Part shown: positions 1 to 7,327 of the stretch, in pieces
How positions within the stretch are numbered: position 1 is the first letter of the stretch
How the letters are laid out: every line of letters begins with the position of its first letter
Origin: Auritidibacter sp. Marseille-P8566
Lineage (GTDB): Bacteria > Bacteroidota > Bacteroidia > Flavobacteriales > Flavobacteriaceae
DNA length: 10,509 bases
NCBI GenBank assembly: GCA_943325595.2
Contig: CALPQA020000030.1
Coordinates: 1-10,509, forward strand
Direction of reading: 5' to 3'
The notes under the pieces: model-generated
What the model saw: the letters and a program-made list of their open reading frames with translations, nothing else
What the model was told of the DNA's origin: nothing
Database searches by the model: none
Program-made: the position numbers and the translations under genes

Positions 1-83
1 ATGTCAAAACCATTTAGAATGTCAATTGCTTCCTGCATTATTGGCATGTCGGAAATGCTTCCCATTATTACGGCTACTTTCAT
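1..83 (-). CDS. purE: N5-carboxyaminoimidazole ribonucleotide mutase, N-terminal fragment
   Basis: Class I PurE converts N5-CAIR, the product of PurK, into CAIR in de novo purine synthesis in the cytoplasm. Only 27 codons from the ATG at 83 are visible; the rest lies beyond the left edge. The visible peptide begins MKVAVIMGSISDMPIMQEA. It shows the first beta strand and the phosphate-binding loop GSxSD (GSISD, residues 8-12), followed by the family's usual MP-x-M context. It lies 89 bases downstream of purK on the same strand, so the two are probably co-transcribed. The gap contains AATCTTTG, one base off the Bacteroidota -7 consensus, which leaves a weak internal promoter possible. The identification rests on a short but characteristic N-terminus plus the purK neighbour. 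Confidence 0.9.
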   Translation of the reverse strand, partial: MKVAVIMGSISDMPIMQEAIDILNGFD

Positions 84-91
84 TATATTTT

Positions 92-128
92 ATTTAAAGA
101 TTTAAAGATTTAAAATTCAAAGATTTAG
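92..128. repeat. AAAGATTTA short repeat, part of an imperfect inverted repeat
   Basis: Three copies of AAAGATTTA sit at 96-104, 104-112 and 119-127; the first two overlap by one base, giving an 8-base period. The inverse AATCTTT occurs at 162-168 beside the purK stop. The purK-purE spacer of the mRNA could therefore fold into an imperfect AT-rich hairpin. No function can be read from it; mRNA processing or stability between the two cistrons is one possibility. Confidence 0.5.
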
Positions 129-172
129 TTTGAAATTATATTTGTTAGAAACCAATTTTTCAATCTTTTAAT

Positions 173-1318
173 TTATGAAATCACTCTAATTGTATTCTTA
201 ACGTCTTCGGCAATTTTTCTGGCTATTTTAATGTCAGAATTTACTATGGTTACGTGTCCCATTTTTCGGAAAGGTCGCGTTTGTTTTTTACCATAAATAT
301 GCGGTGTAACGCCATTCCAACCCAAAATAGTTTCTATGTTTTCATAAATCACGTCGCCTGAGAAACCTTCTTCTCCAACCAAATTTACCATAATTCCAGC
401 AACTTTGCTATCGGCATTTCCCAAAGGTAAGTTAAGAATGGCGCGTAAATGGTTTTCAAATTGCGATGTATAACTTGCTTCGATGGTGTGATGTCCCGAA
501 TTGTGCGGGCGCGGAGCCACTTCGTTTACAATAATTTCGTCGTCTATGGTTTGGAACATTTCGACTGCCAAAAGTCCAACATGATTAAATTTTTCAGAAA
601 CATTTAATGCGATTTCTCTTGCTTTTTCGGCTACTTTATCCTCAATTCGCGCAGGGCAAATTACATATTCCACTTGGTTTGCTTCGGGATGAAATTCCAT
701 TTCCACCACGGGATAGGTTTTGATTTCGCCTGAAGGGTTGCGACAAACAATTACGGATAATTCATTTTTGAACGGAATCATTTCTTCTGAAATGCATTCA
801 ACATTGGGCAAATTATTTAAATCTGAAAGGGTTCTGATGATTTTTACGCCAGTTCCGTCATAGCCAAACTCAGTGCATTTCCACACAAAAGGTAATTTAA
901 TATTTTGAACCTCTATTTTTAGAGTATCTAAATTTTCAAATCGTTGATACGCTGCCGTTGGAATATTATTTTGAAAATAAAAATCTTTTTGAATGCCTTT
1001 ATTCTGAATCAATCTCAAGGTTTTTGGAGATGGAAAAACGTTGATTCCTTCGCTTTCTAATTTTTCTAAAGCGTCAAGATTTACCAATTCGATTTCGAAA
1101 GTTACAACATCAACTTGCTTTCCGAAATTATAAACGGTTTCGAAATCCATTAAATTCCCTTGGAAAAATTTATTGCAGGCAATTTTGCAAGGCGCTTCAT
1201 CGCTTGGATCGAGAACATAGGTTTGAATGTCGAATTTCCGAGTGTCAAACAACATCATTTTACCGAGTTGTCCACCACCGAGGATTCCTAATTTAAAATT
1301 GGAAGAAAAATAATTCAT
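173..1318 (-). CDS. purK: N5-carboxyaminoimidazole ribonucleotide synthase
   Basis: PurK is an ATP-grasp enzyme that uses ATP and bicarbonate to carboxylate AIR to N5-CAIR, which PurE then rearranges to CAIR. The 381-residue length is normal. Visible marks are the N-terminal glycine-rich motif GILGGGQLGKM (11-21), a central ATP-grasp loop FGYDGTG (151-157; often GGYDGKG in relatives), the metal/ATP-binding stretch NEVAPRPHNSGHHTIEA (265-281), and the C-terminal signature RKMGHVT (351-357). The ATG at 1318 follows an A/T-rich leader and puts the first beta strand at the expected distance. A perfect -7 motif TATCTTTG lies 17 bases upstream, so purK-purE seems to have its own promoter although the DUF1501 gene upstream is co-directional and ends only 80 bases away. 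The first residue of the ATP-grasp loop (F for G) is a mild deviation. Confidence 0.97.
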   Translation of the reverse strand: MNYFSSNFKLGILGGGQLGKMMLFDTRKFDIQTYVLDPSDEAPCKIACNKFFQGNLMDFETVYNFGKQVDVVTFEIELVNLDALEKLESEGINVFPSPKTLRLIQNKGIQKDFYFQNNIPTAAYQRFENLDTLKIEVQNIKLPFVWKCTEFGYDGTGVKIIRTLSDLNNLPNVECISEEMIPFKNELSVIVCRNPSGEIKTYPVVEMEFHPEANQVEYVICPARIEDKVAEKAREIALNVSEKFNHVGLLAVEMFQTIDDEIIVNEVAPRPHNSGHHTIEASYTSQFENHLRAILNLPLGNADSKVAGIMVNLVGEEGFSGDVIYENIETILGWNGVTPHIYGKKQTRPFRKMGHVTIVNSDIKIARKIAEDVKNTIRVIS

Positions 1319-1335
1319 TTAAAATAAATTTTTCA

Positions 1336-1343
1336 CAAAGATA
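1336..1343 (-). promoter_or_regulatory. Putative purK-purE promoter, -7 element
   Basis: On the minus strand this reads TATCTTTG, a perfect match to the Bacteroidota housekeeping -7 consensus TAnnTTTG, and it ends 17 bases before the purK ATG. The region about 20 bases further upstream is T-rich but has no clean TTG -33 element. The short leader leaves little room for a regulatory element. The same octamer occurs upstream of hpt. Confidence 0.55.
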
Positions 1344-1398
1344 CTTTTTAAAGGGTAATAATAAAAAGATATGCGTTTGAAAATCGCCTTTGTAAATT

Positions 1399-3045
1399 TT
1401 AACGACGAACAATTACTTTTTTTGTAAAGCTTCCATTGTTGGTATCTACTTTTATTGTGTAGATTCCAACAGCTAAATTTTGAACATTTATTGTATAATT
1501 ATCAGAGGTTATTGGGTTTTTATAAGACGTAATAAATTTTCCATCAATTGAAAAAACAGAAACCATATAAATGGGATTATTTGTTGAATTTATGGAGATA
1601 CTTTCGACCGTAGGATTTGGATAAACAATAATGTCATTGCTACTTTTGAAATCGTTTAGCGACAACAAACTGTCGGTATAACAACTTGAAGGCACCGTGT
1701 TTTCTAGCTTTATAAGATTGCTTACTTTATTATTTGAAAAACCTGTATTTGCTGTATGATTATAAAAACTTAAATCAAGCGTGTGATTGCTTGCGCCAAA
1801 CCAGTCTTGAAGAATTGTACCAAAAACGCGGCGGTAATCATGCTGAACAGTTTGTACTTGAAAATTATTGGCTAAAACTGCCTCAGAAAGATTGATATTT
1901 GTTCCCGAAACTCCTGGATTTATTGACTTTCCGAAAACAAACATTGGTGCAATTTCACCGTGGTCGGTTCCAAGATTTCCATTTTCTCCTGCTTTTCTTC
2001 CAAATTCAGAAAAAGGAACTGCAATTACATCATCACCTAAGTTTTGATTGTTTAAGTCAGTTATAAAAGCTTTAATAGCTTCAGATACTTGAGTTAATAG
2101 ATTCGCATGGGTTCCTAAATGTGTAGTCGTATTGCTTTCAACTTGAATATCATGCGTATCGAACCCACCAATTTTTACCAGATATACTTTGGTTTGTAAT
2201 CCCCCAGAAATAAATCGTGCCACCGATTTTAATTGATTTGCCAAACTTGTAGCGGGATAGGTTACCGTGGCAGAATTGGTACCGCTATTAAAAGCAGTTG
2301 AGATAGATTGCGCATAAATATTTGTTTCGCTATCGTTATCAATAATGAATTGTAAAAGATTACCGTATTCTGAGTTTGGAATATTTGTTGGTGGCGCTCC
2401 TCCTAATCCATTTACAATGGAATAAAACCCCGATGGATCTTGACCATTTATATTAATAGATAATCCGTGTTCTACTTCTCCGTGAAATCCCAAAGAATTA
2501 TCGCTACTCCCCAATTGAATTCCAAGAGGAAAATTGGCAGTTAGAAAATTAGAATAATAACTTTCCAAAAACCGACCAATCCAACCACTGTCAAGCGCAT
2601 TGTTAGCTTGGGTTCCGTCACCCCCTGTCAACCACAAATCGGTAGATTTAAAATGAGATTTATCTTGAGATGGATAACCCACACCTTGAATTACCCTCAT
2701 AAATCCACTATCATACAAGCTTTTGAAACCCATTAATGAGGGATGAAGGCCAACCTGATTTTCCAATGCTAAAGTGGTGTCTAAATTGATTAGACCATTT
2801 GAAACGCCTGCATTATTAAGTTTAATATTGGGACGCAAAGCTGCATAAGCATCGTATTGATTTAATGGAACAACAGTGTTTAAACCATCGTTAGCGCCTG
2901 ACAATTGAATGAGCACAATTTTTTTGGCATTTACATTCGGGCAAGTGGTCATTCCTGCCGATTTAAAAAGCGCAAAAACTTCTGTTGGCAAAAGTGATAG
3001 AGCTGAAGCCGAAGCTGTAAGTTGGATAAAATTTCTTCTTTTCAT
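1399..3045 (-). CDS. DUF1501 family exported protein with T9SS type A sorting domain
   Basis: The 548-residue protein belongs to the DUF1501 family, which is distantly related to the alkaline phosphatase/sulfatase superfamily and has no assigned reaction. The N-terminus has a twin-arginine-like signal (KRRNF at 2-6, a hydrophobic stretch, then TEVFA at 21-25). The core shows the family landmarks LSGANDGLNTVVP (48-60), GGFDTHD (293-299), SEFGR (346-350) and TDHG (360-363); the Asp and His residues are the expected metal ligands. The last ~75 residues form a separate T9SS type A sorting domain: YPNP (475-478), LAVGIYTIKV (524-533) and the basic end KKVIVRR. The product should cross the outer membrane and be released or surface-anchored. 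It begins 11 bases after the DUF1800 gene, so the two are one operon, as such families commonly occur. Substrate and role are unknown; an exported hydrolase is an inference. Confidence 0.93.
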   Translation of the reverse strand: MKRRNFIQLTASASALSLLPTEVFALFKSAGMTTCPNVNAKKIVLIQLSGANDGLNTVVPLNQYDAYAALRPNIKLNNAGVSNGLINLDTTLALENQVGLHPSLMGFKSLYDSGFMRVIQGVGYPSQDKSHFKSTDLWLTGGDGTQANNALDSGWIGRFLESYYSNFLTANFPLGIQLGSSDNSLGFHGEVEHGLSININGQDPSGFYSIVNGLGGAPPTNIPNSEYGNLLQFIIDNDSETNIYAQSISTAFNSGTNSATVTYPATSLANQLKSVARFISGGLQTKVYLVKIGGFDTHDIQVESNTTTHLGTHANLLTQVSEAIKAFITDLNNQNLGDDVIAVPFSEFGRKAGENGNLGTDHGEIAPMFVFGKSINPGVSGTNINLSEAVLANNFQVQTVQHDYRRVFGTILQDWFGASNHTLDLSFYNHTANTGFSNNKVSNLIKLENTVPSSCYTDSLLSLNDFKSSNDIIVYPNPTVESISINSTNNPIYMVSVFSIDGKFITSYKNPITSDNYTINVQNLAVGIYTIKVDTNNGSFTKKVIVRR

Positions 3046-3056
3046 ATTGTATTCTA

Positions 3057-4703
3057 TTAAAACATTTGAGATTCAGGTGCTCTCAAAATATTTGTTACCA
3101 ATAATTTTAGTCTTGATTCTACAACTGAATTGTTGTTAGTAGAAATATAACTATCCCAAGCGTTAGTCCAATAAAAATTTGCCAATCCTTGTAATAAAAA
3201 TGAATTCATAAAATAATTTACTCTATTTGCATCCGGATTTTGAGCAAATAAAGCATTACACAATTCGGACGTGAGAATATAGGGATCATTGGCTACAGAA
3301 ATAATATTAGAATTTCTAATAACATCTGAAATATTAATTTTTGTTATAATTGTGCTATTTCCAGAAATTCGATTTATTCCGTCTAATAATGATTCTCCAA
3401 GTCTGTATCTAGCAATTAAAGTGGAGGCAGAAATCCAATTTTTATCAAAATCAGGTGCTTGATAGTACGCTGGATGCCCTGCTACGTTTTCTGGGTCAAA
3501 CAAAATCATATTGGCACCCGTTAAAAAACTATTATTTGCAAATAAATACCAGAATTTATAATAGTAGTCATACGCATTCATATTAGGATTTGAAATTGTT
3601 GCTTGCAAATAGGTACAAACTTCTGAAATTTGTTGTAACGGCGGTTTTATAATTCCTCCTACAGTTTCATTTGTCGCATCCGAATCGTCCAAATCATAAA
3701 AGTGCTGACTTTCTAAAAGTTTTCTGATTATTGGAGCAATTTCATAACCATTATTGTAAAAATCTTGCGCTAAGGGCGTTATAATGTCTGTTTCAACTTC
3801 GGGAGTGATTGTTCCTTTTACAAAATAGACGTATAGTTTTCTGCAAATATTTTTTGCAGTTGCTTGTTGGTTAAAAACCATATTTATAAAATCATTTAAC
3901 TCAGTATCCATCCCAACATCTGTAGTTGCTGCAGCAATAACAGTATTATTAAAAGCACTACTAAATGTCTTAGGACTTGTATGGTGTTGAGAAAAAAGAT
4001 TATAGCCTTTTGGAATTAGTGTTTCAGAATCAATGACATTCCGAGCAGTTACTCGCCTAAAACCTGTTAAAACGCGAGCGGCTTGTACAATATCGGCTTC
4101 TGTGTAAGTGGTGTAGTTTCCAGTACCAATTTGTGGTCCTTTGCCTATTGTGAAGAGTTCTAAAAACTCTCTTGCATAATTTTCGTTTGGTGCTGTTTTA
4201 GAATTCGTTGTATTATTTAAATACGTTAACATCGAATTGTTAAGTGTCATTTTTTTTGCCAAGGTTTTGTAATTTCCATAAGAATAAAAAAGCAACAACC
4301 GAATATAATCGTAAAATTCTGTTGGAGTTCCAGAACCACTTGTTTCAACAGTAAAACAAGTTGATAAAAAATGAGATAATTTGAATTTTAAATTTGGAGA
4401 ATTAATAGCGTTATACCACCACCATCCACCAACAATTACTCCTTTCCTAGCTTGACCAGTAAAAGAAGTGGCAGAAGCAGTTGACTCTGTCCAAAATCCG
4501 TCAGGTGCAGTTGTTGGAAGTGGGTCAAAAGGGTATTGAACCGTTATTGGACTTGTCGTTAATAACAAATTCAAAGCTTGATTGGGTGTCAAAAGTGCAT
4601 ATTGATCAACTAGAGATTTAGTATAGACAAAGCTTGCCCGTCTTAACAAATGCCTTGCATTTCTTACTCCTAAAACATTGGTATTCTGATTTAAAGAAGC
4701 CAT
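3057..4703 (-). CDS. DUF1800 family protein, operon partner of DUF1501
   Basis: The 548-residue protein is recognised as DUF1800 from RHLLRRASF (17-25), PNENYAREFLELFTIG (172-187), YTEADIVQAARVLTGF (200-215), ICRKLYVYFV (286-295), and a C-terminal stretch with NVAGHPAYYQ (406-415) and NWIS (422-425), where relatives often have a Trp after the Gly. The family has no known biochemical activity but regularly accompanies DUF1501 genes. The start is well fixed: the codon directly before the ATG at 4703 is an in-frame TAA, so no upstream extension is possible. The N-terminus has no hydrophobic signal peptide, and I see no T9SS tail; the protein ends PESQMF. It therefore appears cytoplasmic, or exported by a route not visible here, in contrast to its partner. 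It is the first gene of the operon. Confidence 0.93.
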   Translation of the reverse strand: MASLNQNTNVLGVRNARHLLRRASFVYTKSLVDQYALLTPNQALNLLLTTSPITVQYPFDPLPTTAPDGFWTESTASATSFTGQARKGVIVGGWWWYNAINSPNLKFKLSHFLSTCFTVETSGSGTPTEFYDYIRLLLFYSYGNYKTLAKKMTLNNSMLTYLNNTTNSKTAPNENYAREFLELFTIGKGPQIGTGNYTTYTEADIVQAARVLTGFRRVTARNVIDSETLIPKGYNLFSQHHTSPKTFSSAFNNTVIAAATTDVGMDTELNDFINMVFNQQATAKNICRKLYVYFVKGTITPEVETDIITPLAQDFYNNGYEIAPIIRKLLESQHFYDLDDSDATNETVGGIIKPPLQQISEVCTYLQATISNPNMNAYDYYYKFWYLFANNSFLTGANMILFDPENVAGHPAYYQAPDFDKNWISASTLIARYRLGESLLDGINRISGNSTIITKINISDVIRNSNIISVANDPYILTSELCNALFAQNPDANRVNYFMNSFLLQGLANFYWTNAWDSYISTNNNSVVESRLKLLVTNILRAPESQMF

Positions 4704-4836
4704 TTAAATAAATTTTCTATTGATTCGACACTAAAAGTACTAAAAAATTTAAAATAAACTTAATTTTTTTATAATTTATCACATACTTATTTATCTAGTA
4801 ATCATGAAACTGATAAAAATTAAGATGCTATATCAT

Positions 4837-4863
4837 TTGACAACTGTGAATTCAGTATCTTTG
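4837..4863 (+). promoter_or_regulatory. Putative hpt operon promoter (TTG / TATCTTTG)
   Basis: A -33-like TTG starts at 4837 (TTGACA, 4837-4842), and a perfect Bacteroidota -7 element TATCTTTG lies at 4856-4863, 16 bases after the TTG. Transcription would start a few bases beyond 4863, leaving a leader of about 15-20 bases before the hpt ATG at 4887. The leader ends in CCTTAAAA rather than a Shine-Dalgarno site, which is usual for flavobacteria. The spacing is at the short end of the range usually given for this promoter type. Confidence 0.65.
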
Positions 4864-4886
4864 CAGATTATTTTAAATCCTTAAAA

Positions 4887-5414
4887 ATGATACAACTTCA
4901 CGACAAACAATTTGTACCCTTTATTTCTGCTGAAGAAATAGATTTTGCAATTGCAACAATGGCAGCTCAGGTAGAAGCAGATTTTGCTGATGAAACTCCC
5001 GTTTTTGTAGGCGTTTTAAATGGTGCGTTTATGGTTGTGTCTGATTTTATGAAACATTACAAATCACCTTGTGAGGTAAGTTTTATTAAATTAGCATCTT
5101 ATGAAGGAACTTCCTCTACAAATGAAGTAAAACAATTAATAGGTTTAAACCAAGATTTATCTGGAAGGACTGTAATTGTTATTGAAGATATTGTTGATAC
5201 TGGAAATACAGTATTAGAATTAAAGGAATTATTCAAAAAACAAAACGTAAAACATTTCAAAATAGCAACTCTTTTTTTCAAGCCCGAAGCCTATAAAAAA
5301 GAAATCAAAATAGATTACATCGGTATACGAATTCCAAATAAATTCATCGTTGGATTTGGTTTAGATTACGACGGACTAGGAAGAAATTTACCTGAAGTAT
5401 ATCAATTAAAATAA
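4887..5414 (+). CDS. hpt: Hypoxanthine phosphoribosyltransferase
   Basis: Hpt joins hypoxanthine or guanine to PRPP to give IMP or GMP in cytoplasmic purine salvage. The 175-residue length is typical. Visible type I phosphoribosyltransferase features, in order, are the pyrophosphate-binding loop LNGAF (44-48), the flexible-loop motif SYEGT (71-75), the PRPP-binding signature VIVIEDIVDTGNT (96-108), and the purine-binding C-terminal segment with NKFIVGFGLDYDGLGRN (151-167). It is the first gene of a co-directional run with adk 30 bases downstream, and it has its own recognisable promoter. It reads away from the DUF1800 operon. The sequence cannot tell hypoxanthine from guanine preference, so HGPRT activity is possible. 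Confidence 0.96.
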   Translation: MIQLHDKQFVPFISAEEIDFAIATMAAQVEADFADETPVFVGVLNGAFMVVSDFMKHYKSPCEVSFIKLASYEGTSSTNEVKQLIGLNQDLSGRTVIVIEDIVDTGNTVLELKELFKKQNVKHFKIATLFFKPEAYKKEIKIDYIGIRIPNKFIVGFGLDYDGLGRNLPEVYQLK

Positions 5415-5444
5415 ATTAACTACAAAACTACACACATTTACATC

Positions 5445-6017
5445 ATGATTAACATTGTTTTATTTGGGAAACCAGGTGCTGGAAAAGGAACTCAAGCAGA
5501 ATTTTTAAAAGAAAAATACCATTTAACACATCTTTCGACGGGAGATATTTTTAGATTCAATATTCAAAATAATACAGATTTAGGAAAATTGGCCAAAAGC
5601 TACATGGACAAAGGCGATTTAGTTCCTGATGAAGTTACCATAAAAATGTTGCAAGACACAGTAGAAAAAAATCCAGATACAAAAGGATTTTTATTTGACG
5701 GTTTTCCAAGAACTTTGGCTCAAGCCGAAGCATTGGATACTTTTTTAGCAACTAAAAACTGGGATGTTACCGCTACAATTGCATTGGAAGCTGAGGATGA
5801 AATCCTAATTCAGCGGTTATTAGAACGTGGTAAAACAAGTGGAAGAGTTGACGATCAGGACGAAGATAAAATCAGAAATCGCTACCAAGAATACAATGAA
5901 AAAACAGCTCCTTTGATGGAATATTACAGCAATCAAAAAAAGTTTTATCCTGTAAATGGCATCGGCTCTATTCAAGAAATTACAGAAAGATTGAGCGCAG
6001 TAATTGAGCATTTGTAA
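5445..6017 (+). CDS. adk: Adenylate kinase, short-LID form
   Basis: Adk interconverts ATP + AMP and 2 ADP in the cytoplasm and sets adenylate energy charge. The 190-residue protein carries the P-loop GKPGAGKGT (8-16), the AMP-binding segments LSTGDIFR (30-37) and FLFDGFPRTLAQAEALD (82-98), and the GRVDD motif (133-137) that binds the phosphates. The LID region between residues ~125 and 140 is short (RLLERGKTSGRVDD) and has no Cys cluster, so this is the non-zinc short form. The second P-loop residue is Lys (GKPG) where GPPG is common. It sits between hpt and the hemolysin-family gene and is probably co-transcribed with hpt. Its stop codon lies inside a 9-bp inverted repeat. Confidence 0.97.
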   Translation: MINIVLFGKPGAGKGTQAEFLKEKYHLTHLSTGDIFRFNIQNNTDLGKLAKSYMDKGDLVPDEVTIKMLQDTVEKNPDTKGFLFDGFPRTLAQAEALDTFLATKNWDVTATIALEAEDEILIQRLLERGKTSGRVDDQDEDKIRNRYQEYNEKTAPLMEYYSNQKKFYPVNGIGSIQEITERLSAVIEHL

Positions 6018-6032
6018 ATTTATTTTACAAAT
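6010..6032 (+). other. 9-bp perfect inverted repeat over the adk stop codon
   Basis: ATTTGTAAA (6010-6018) and TTTACAAAT (6024-6032) are exact reverse complements with a 5-base loop. The adk stop codon (6015-6017) is inside the left arm. The stem has only two G-C pairs and no T-run follows, so it is not a convincing terminator. It may protect or process the mRNA between adk and the next gene, or be chance in AT-rich DNA. Confidence 0.35.
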
Positions 6033-6053
6033 TATAAACCAAATAAATACAAA

Positions 6054-7325
6054 TTGGAAATACTAATTATACTTTTTTTAATTTTACTTAACGGCATTTT
6101 TTCAATGTCTGAAATCGCATTGATTTCGGCAAGAAAAAACAGATTGGAAAGTGCTGCAAAAAAAGGGAATCACAGCGCACAAACCGCTCTTGATTTAGCC
6201 AATTCACCTAATAAATTTCTTTCAACTGTTCAAATTGGAATTACTTTGATTGGGATTTTGACAGGTATTTTTAGTGGTGCAAAAATTACAGATGATGTTC
6301 AGCTTTTCATTGCTGGATTCGATGTTTTAAAACCGTATGCCAATACAATTGCTGTAGGAATTGTAGTAGTTGTATTGACCTTTTTCTCCTTAGTATTAGG
6401 CGAATTATTACCCAAAAGAATTGGATTGAACCATCCAGAGGCAATTTCAAAAGCAGTTGCCATTCCAATGAAAATAATCTCAATAGTAACCGCGCCTTTC
6501 ATTTGGTTGCTTACTATTTCGACAGAATTTTTATTGAAAATATTAATGATCAAACCTTCCACAGACGGAAAAGTTACGGAAGAAGAAATTAAAGCTATCA
6601 TAAAAGAAGGAACCGAAGGCGGTGAAGTTCAGGAAATTGAGCAAGATATTGTAGAACGCGTTTTTCACATTGGTGACCGAAAAGTAAATTCGTTAATGAC
6701 TCACCGACAATCGGTAGTTTTCTTGCCTTTACATTCTAGTAAAACTCAGGTTAAAGAATTTATGCTAAAGGAATTGCATTCAGTATATCCTGTTTATGGT
6801 GAAAATTATGATGATATTGTAGGCGTTGCGAATCTGAAAAATATCTTTTCAAATATTGATAATGATGATTTCAATTTAGAAACAATAATAACCGATGCGC
6901 CTTTCATCATGGAACAAACATCGGCATATAAAGCCTTAGAAAATTTCAAAAATAGCGGCATTCATTATGCTTTTGTTTCCGATGAATATGGAATTTTTCA
7001 AGGAATTATAACTTTAAATGACATTTTGGAAGCACTCGTTGGAGACGCGTCCGATTTTAATAAAGATGACTTTCAATTGGTTGAAAGGGAAGACGGAACT
7101 TGGCTTGTTGACGGACATTATTCACTGCATGATTTTCTGACCTATTTTGAGTTAGACGAATTGATAAATGATTATGAAGTTACAACCGTAAGCGGATTAA
7201 TAATGACCGAATTATCCAAGATTCCAAAGCAAGGAGAAAAATTAATTTGGCAAAAATATGAGCTAGAAGTAATCGATATGGATGGCGTGAAGATTGATAA
7301 AGTAATGGTGAAAACCATAAAATAA
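6054..7325 (+). CDS. Hemolysin-family membrane protein (CNNM, CBS pair, CorC/HlyC domain)
   Basis: The 423-residue inner-membrane protein has the CNNM/CorB-type layout. An N-terminal transmembrane domain (~1-165) has hydrophobic stretches at 1-18, 55-75, 98-117 and 140-165 and the signature LGELLPKRIGL (115-125). A CBS pair follows (~208-270 and ~275-332, with FVSDEYGIFQGIITLNDILE at 307-326), then a C-terminal CorC_HlyC domain (~345-421). Relatives act in Mg2+ or Co2+ transport, and some are called hemolysins by history; no haemolytic role is implied. The start is a TTG at 6054, the earliest in-frame start that restores the family's hydrophobic N-terminus; the next ATG (codon 18) would delete the first membrane segment. 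It lies between adk and obgE in the same direction. Confidence 0.9.
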   Translation: MEILIILFLILLNGIFSMSEIALISARKNRLESAAKKGNHSAQTALDLANSPNKFLSTVQIGITLIGILTGIFSGAKITDDVQLFIAGFDVLKPYANTIAVGIVVVVLTFFSLVLGELLPKRIGLNHPEAISKAVAIPMKIISIVTAPFIWLLTISTEFLLKILMIKPSTDGKVTEEEIKAIIKEGTEGGEVQEIEQDIVERVFHIGDRKVNSLMTHRQSVVFLPLHSSKTQVKEFMLKELHSVYPVYGENYDDIVGVANLKNIFSNIDNDDFNLETIITDAPFIMEQTSAYKALENFKNSGIHYAFVSDEYGIFQGIITLNDILEALVGDASDFNKDDFQLVEREDGTWLVDGHYSLHDFLTYFELDELINDYEVTTVSGLIMTELSKIPKQGEKLIWQKYELEVIDMDGVKIDKVMVKTIK

Positions 7326-7327
7326 AA

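Noticed and set aside
1319..1398. A terminator after the DUF1501 gene.
   Set aside because: The only pairing seen is a 3-base GCG/CGC stem before a T-run, too weak to call; read-through into purK is possible.
2909..3139. A 76-codon plus-strand frame across the DUF1501/DUF1800 junction.
   Set aside because: It is antisense to two well-supported genes and has no family resemblance.
4732..4739. TACTTTTA on the minus strand as a promoter for the DUF1800/DUF1501 operon.
   Set aside because: It misses the final G of TAnnTTTG and has no TTG at the right distance upstream; a promoter is expected in this gap but cannot be placed with confidence.
4837..4842. TTGACA as a classical sigma70 -35 box.
   Set aside because: No TATAAT lies at 17 bases. 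The Bacteroidota TAnnTTTG -7 element downstream explains the site better.
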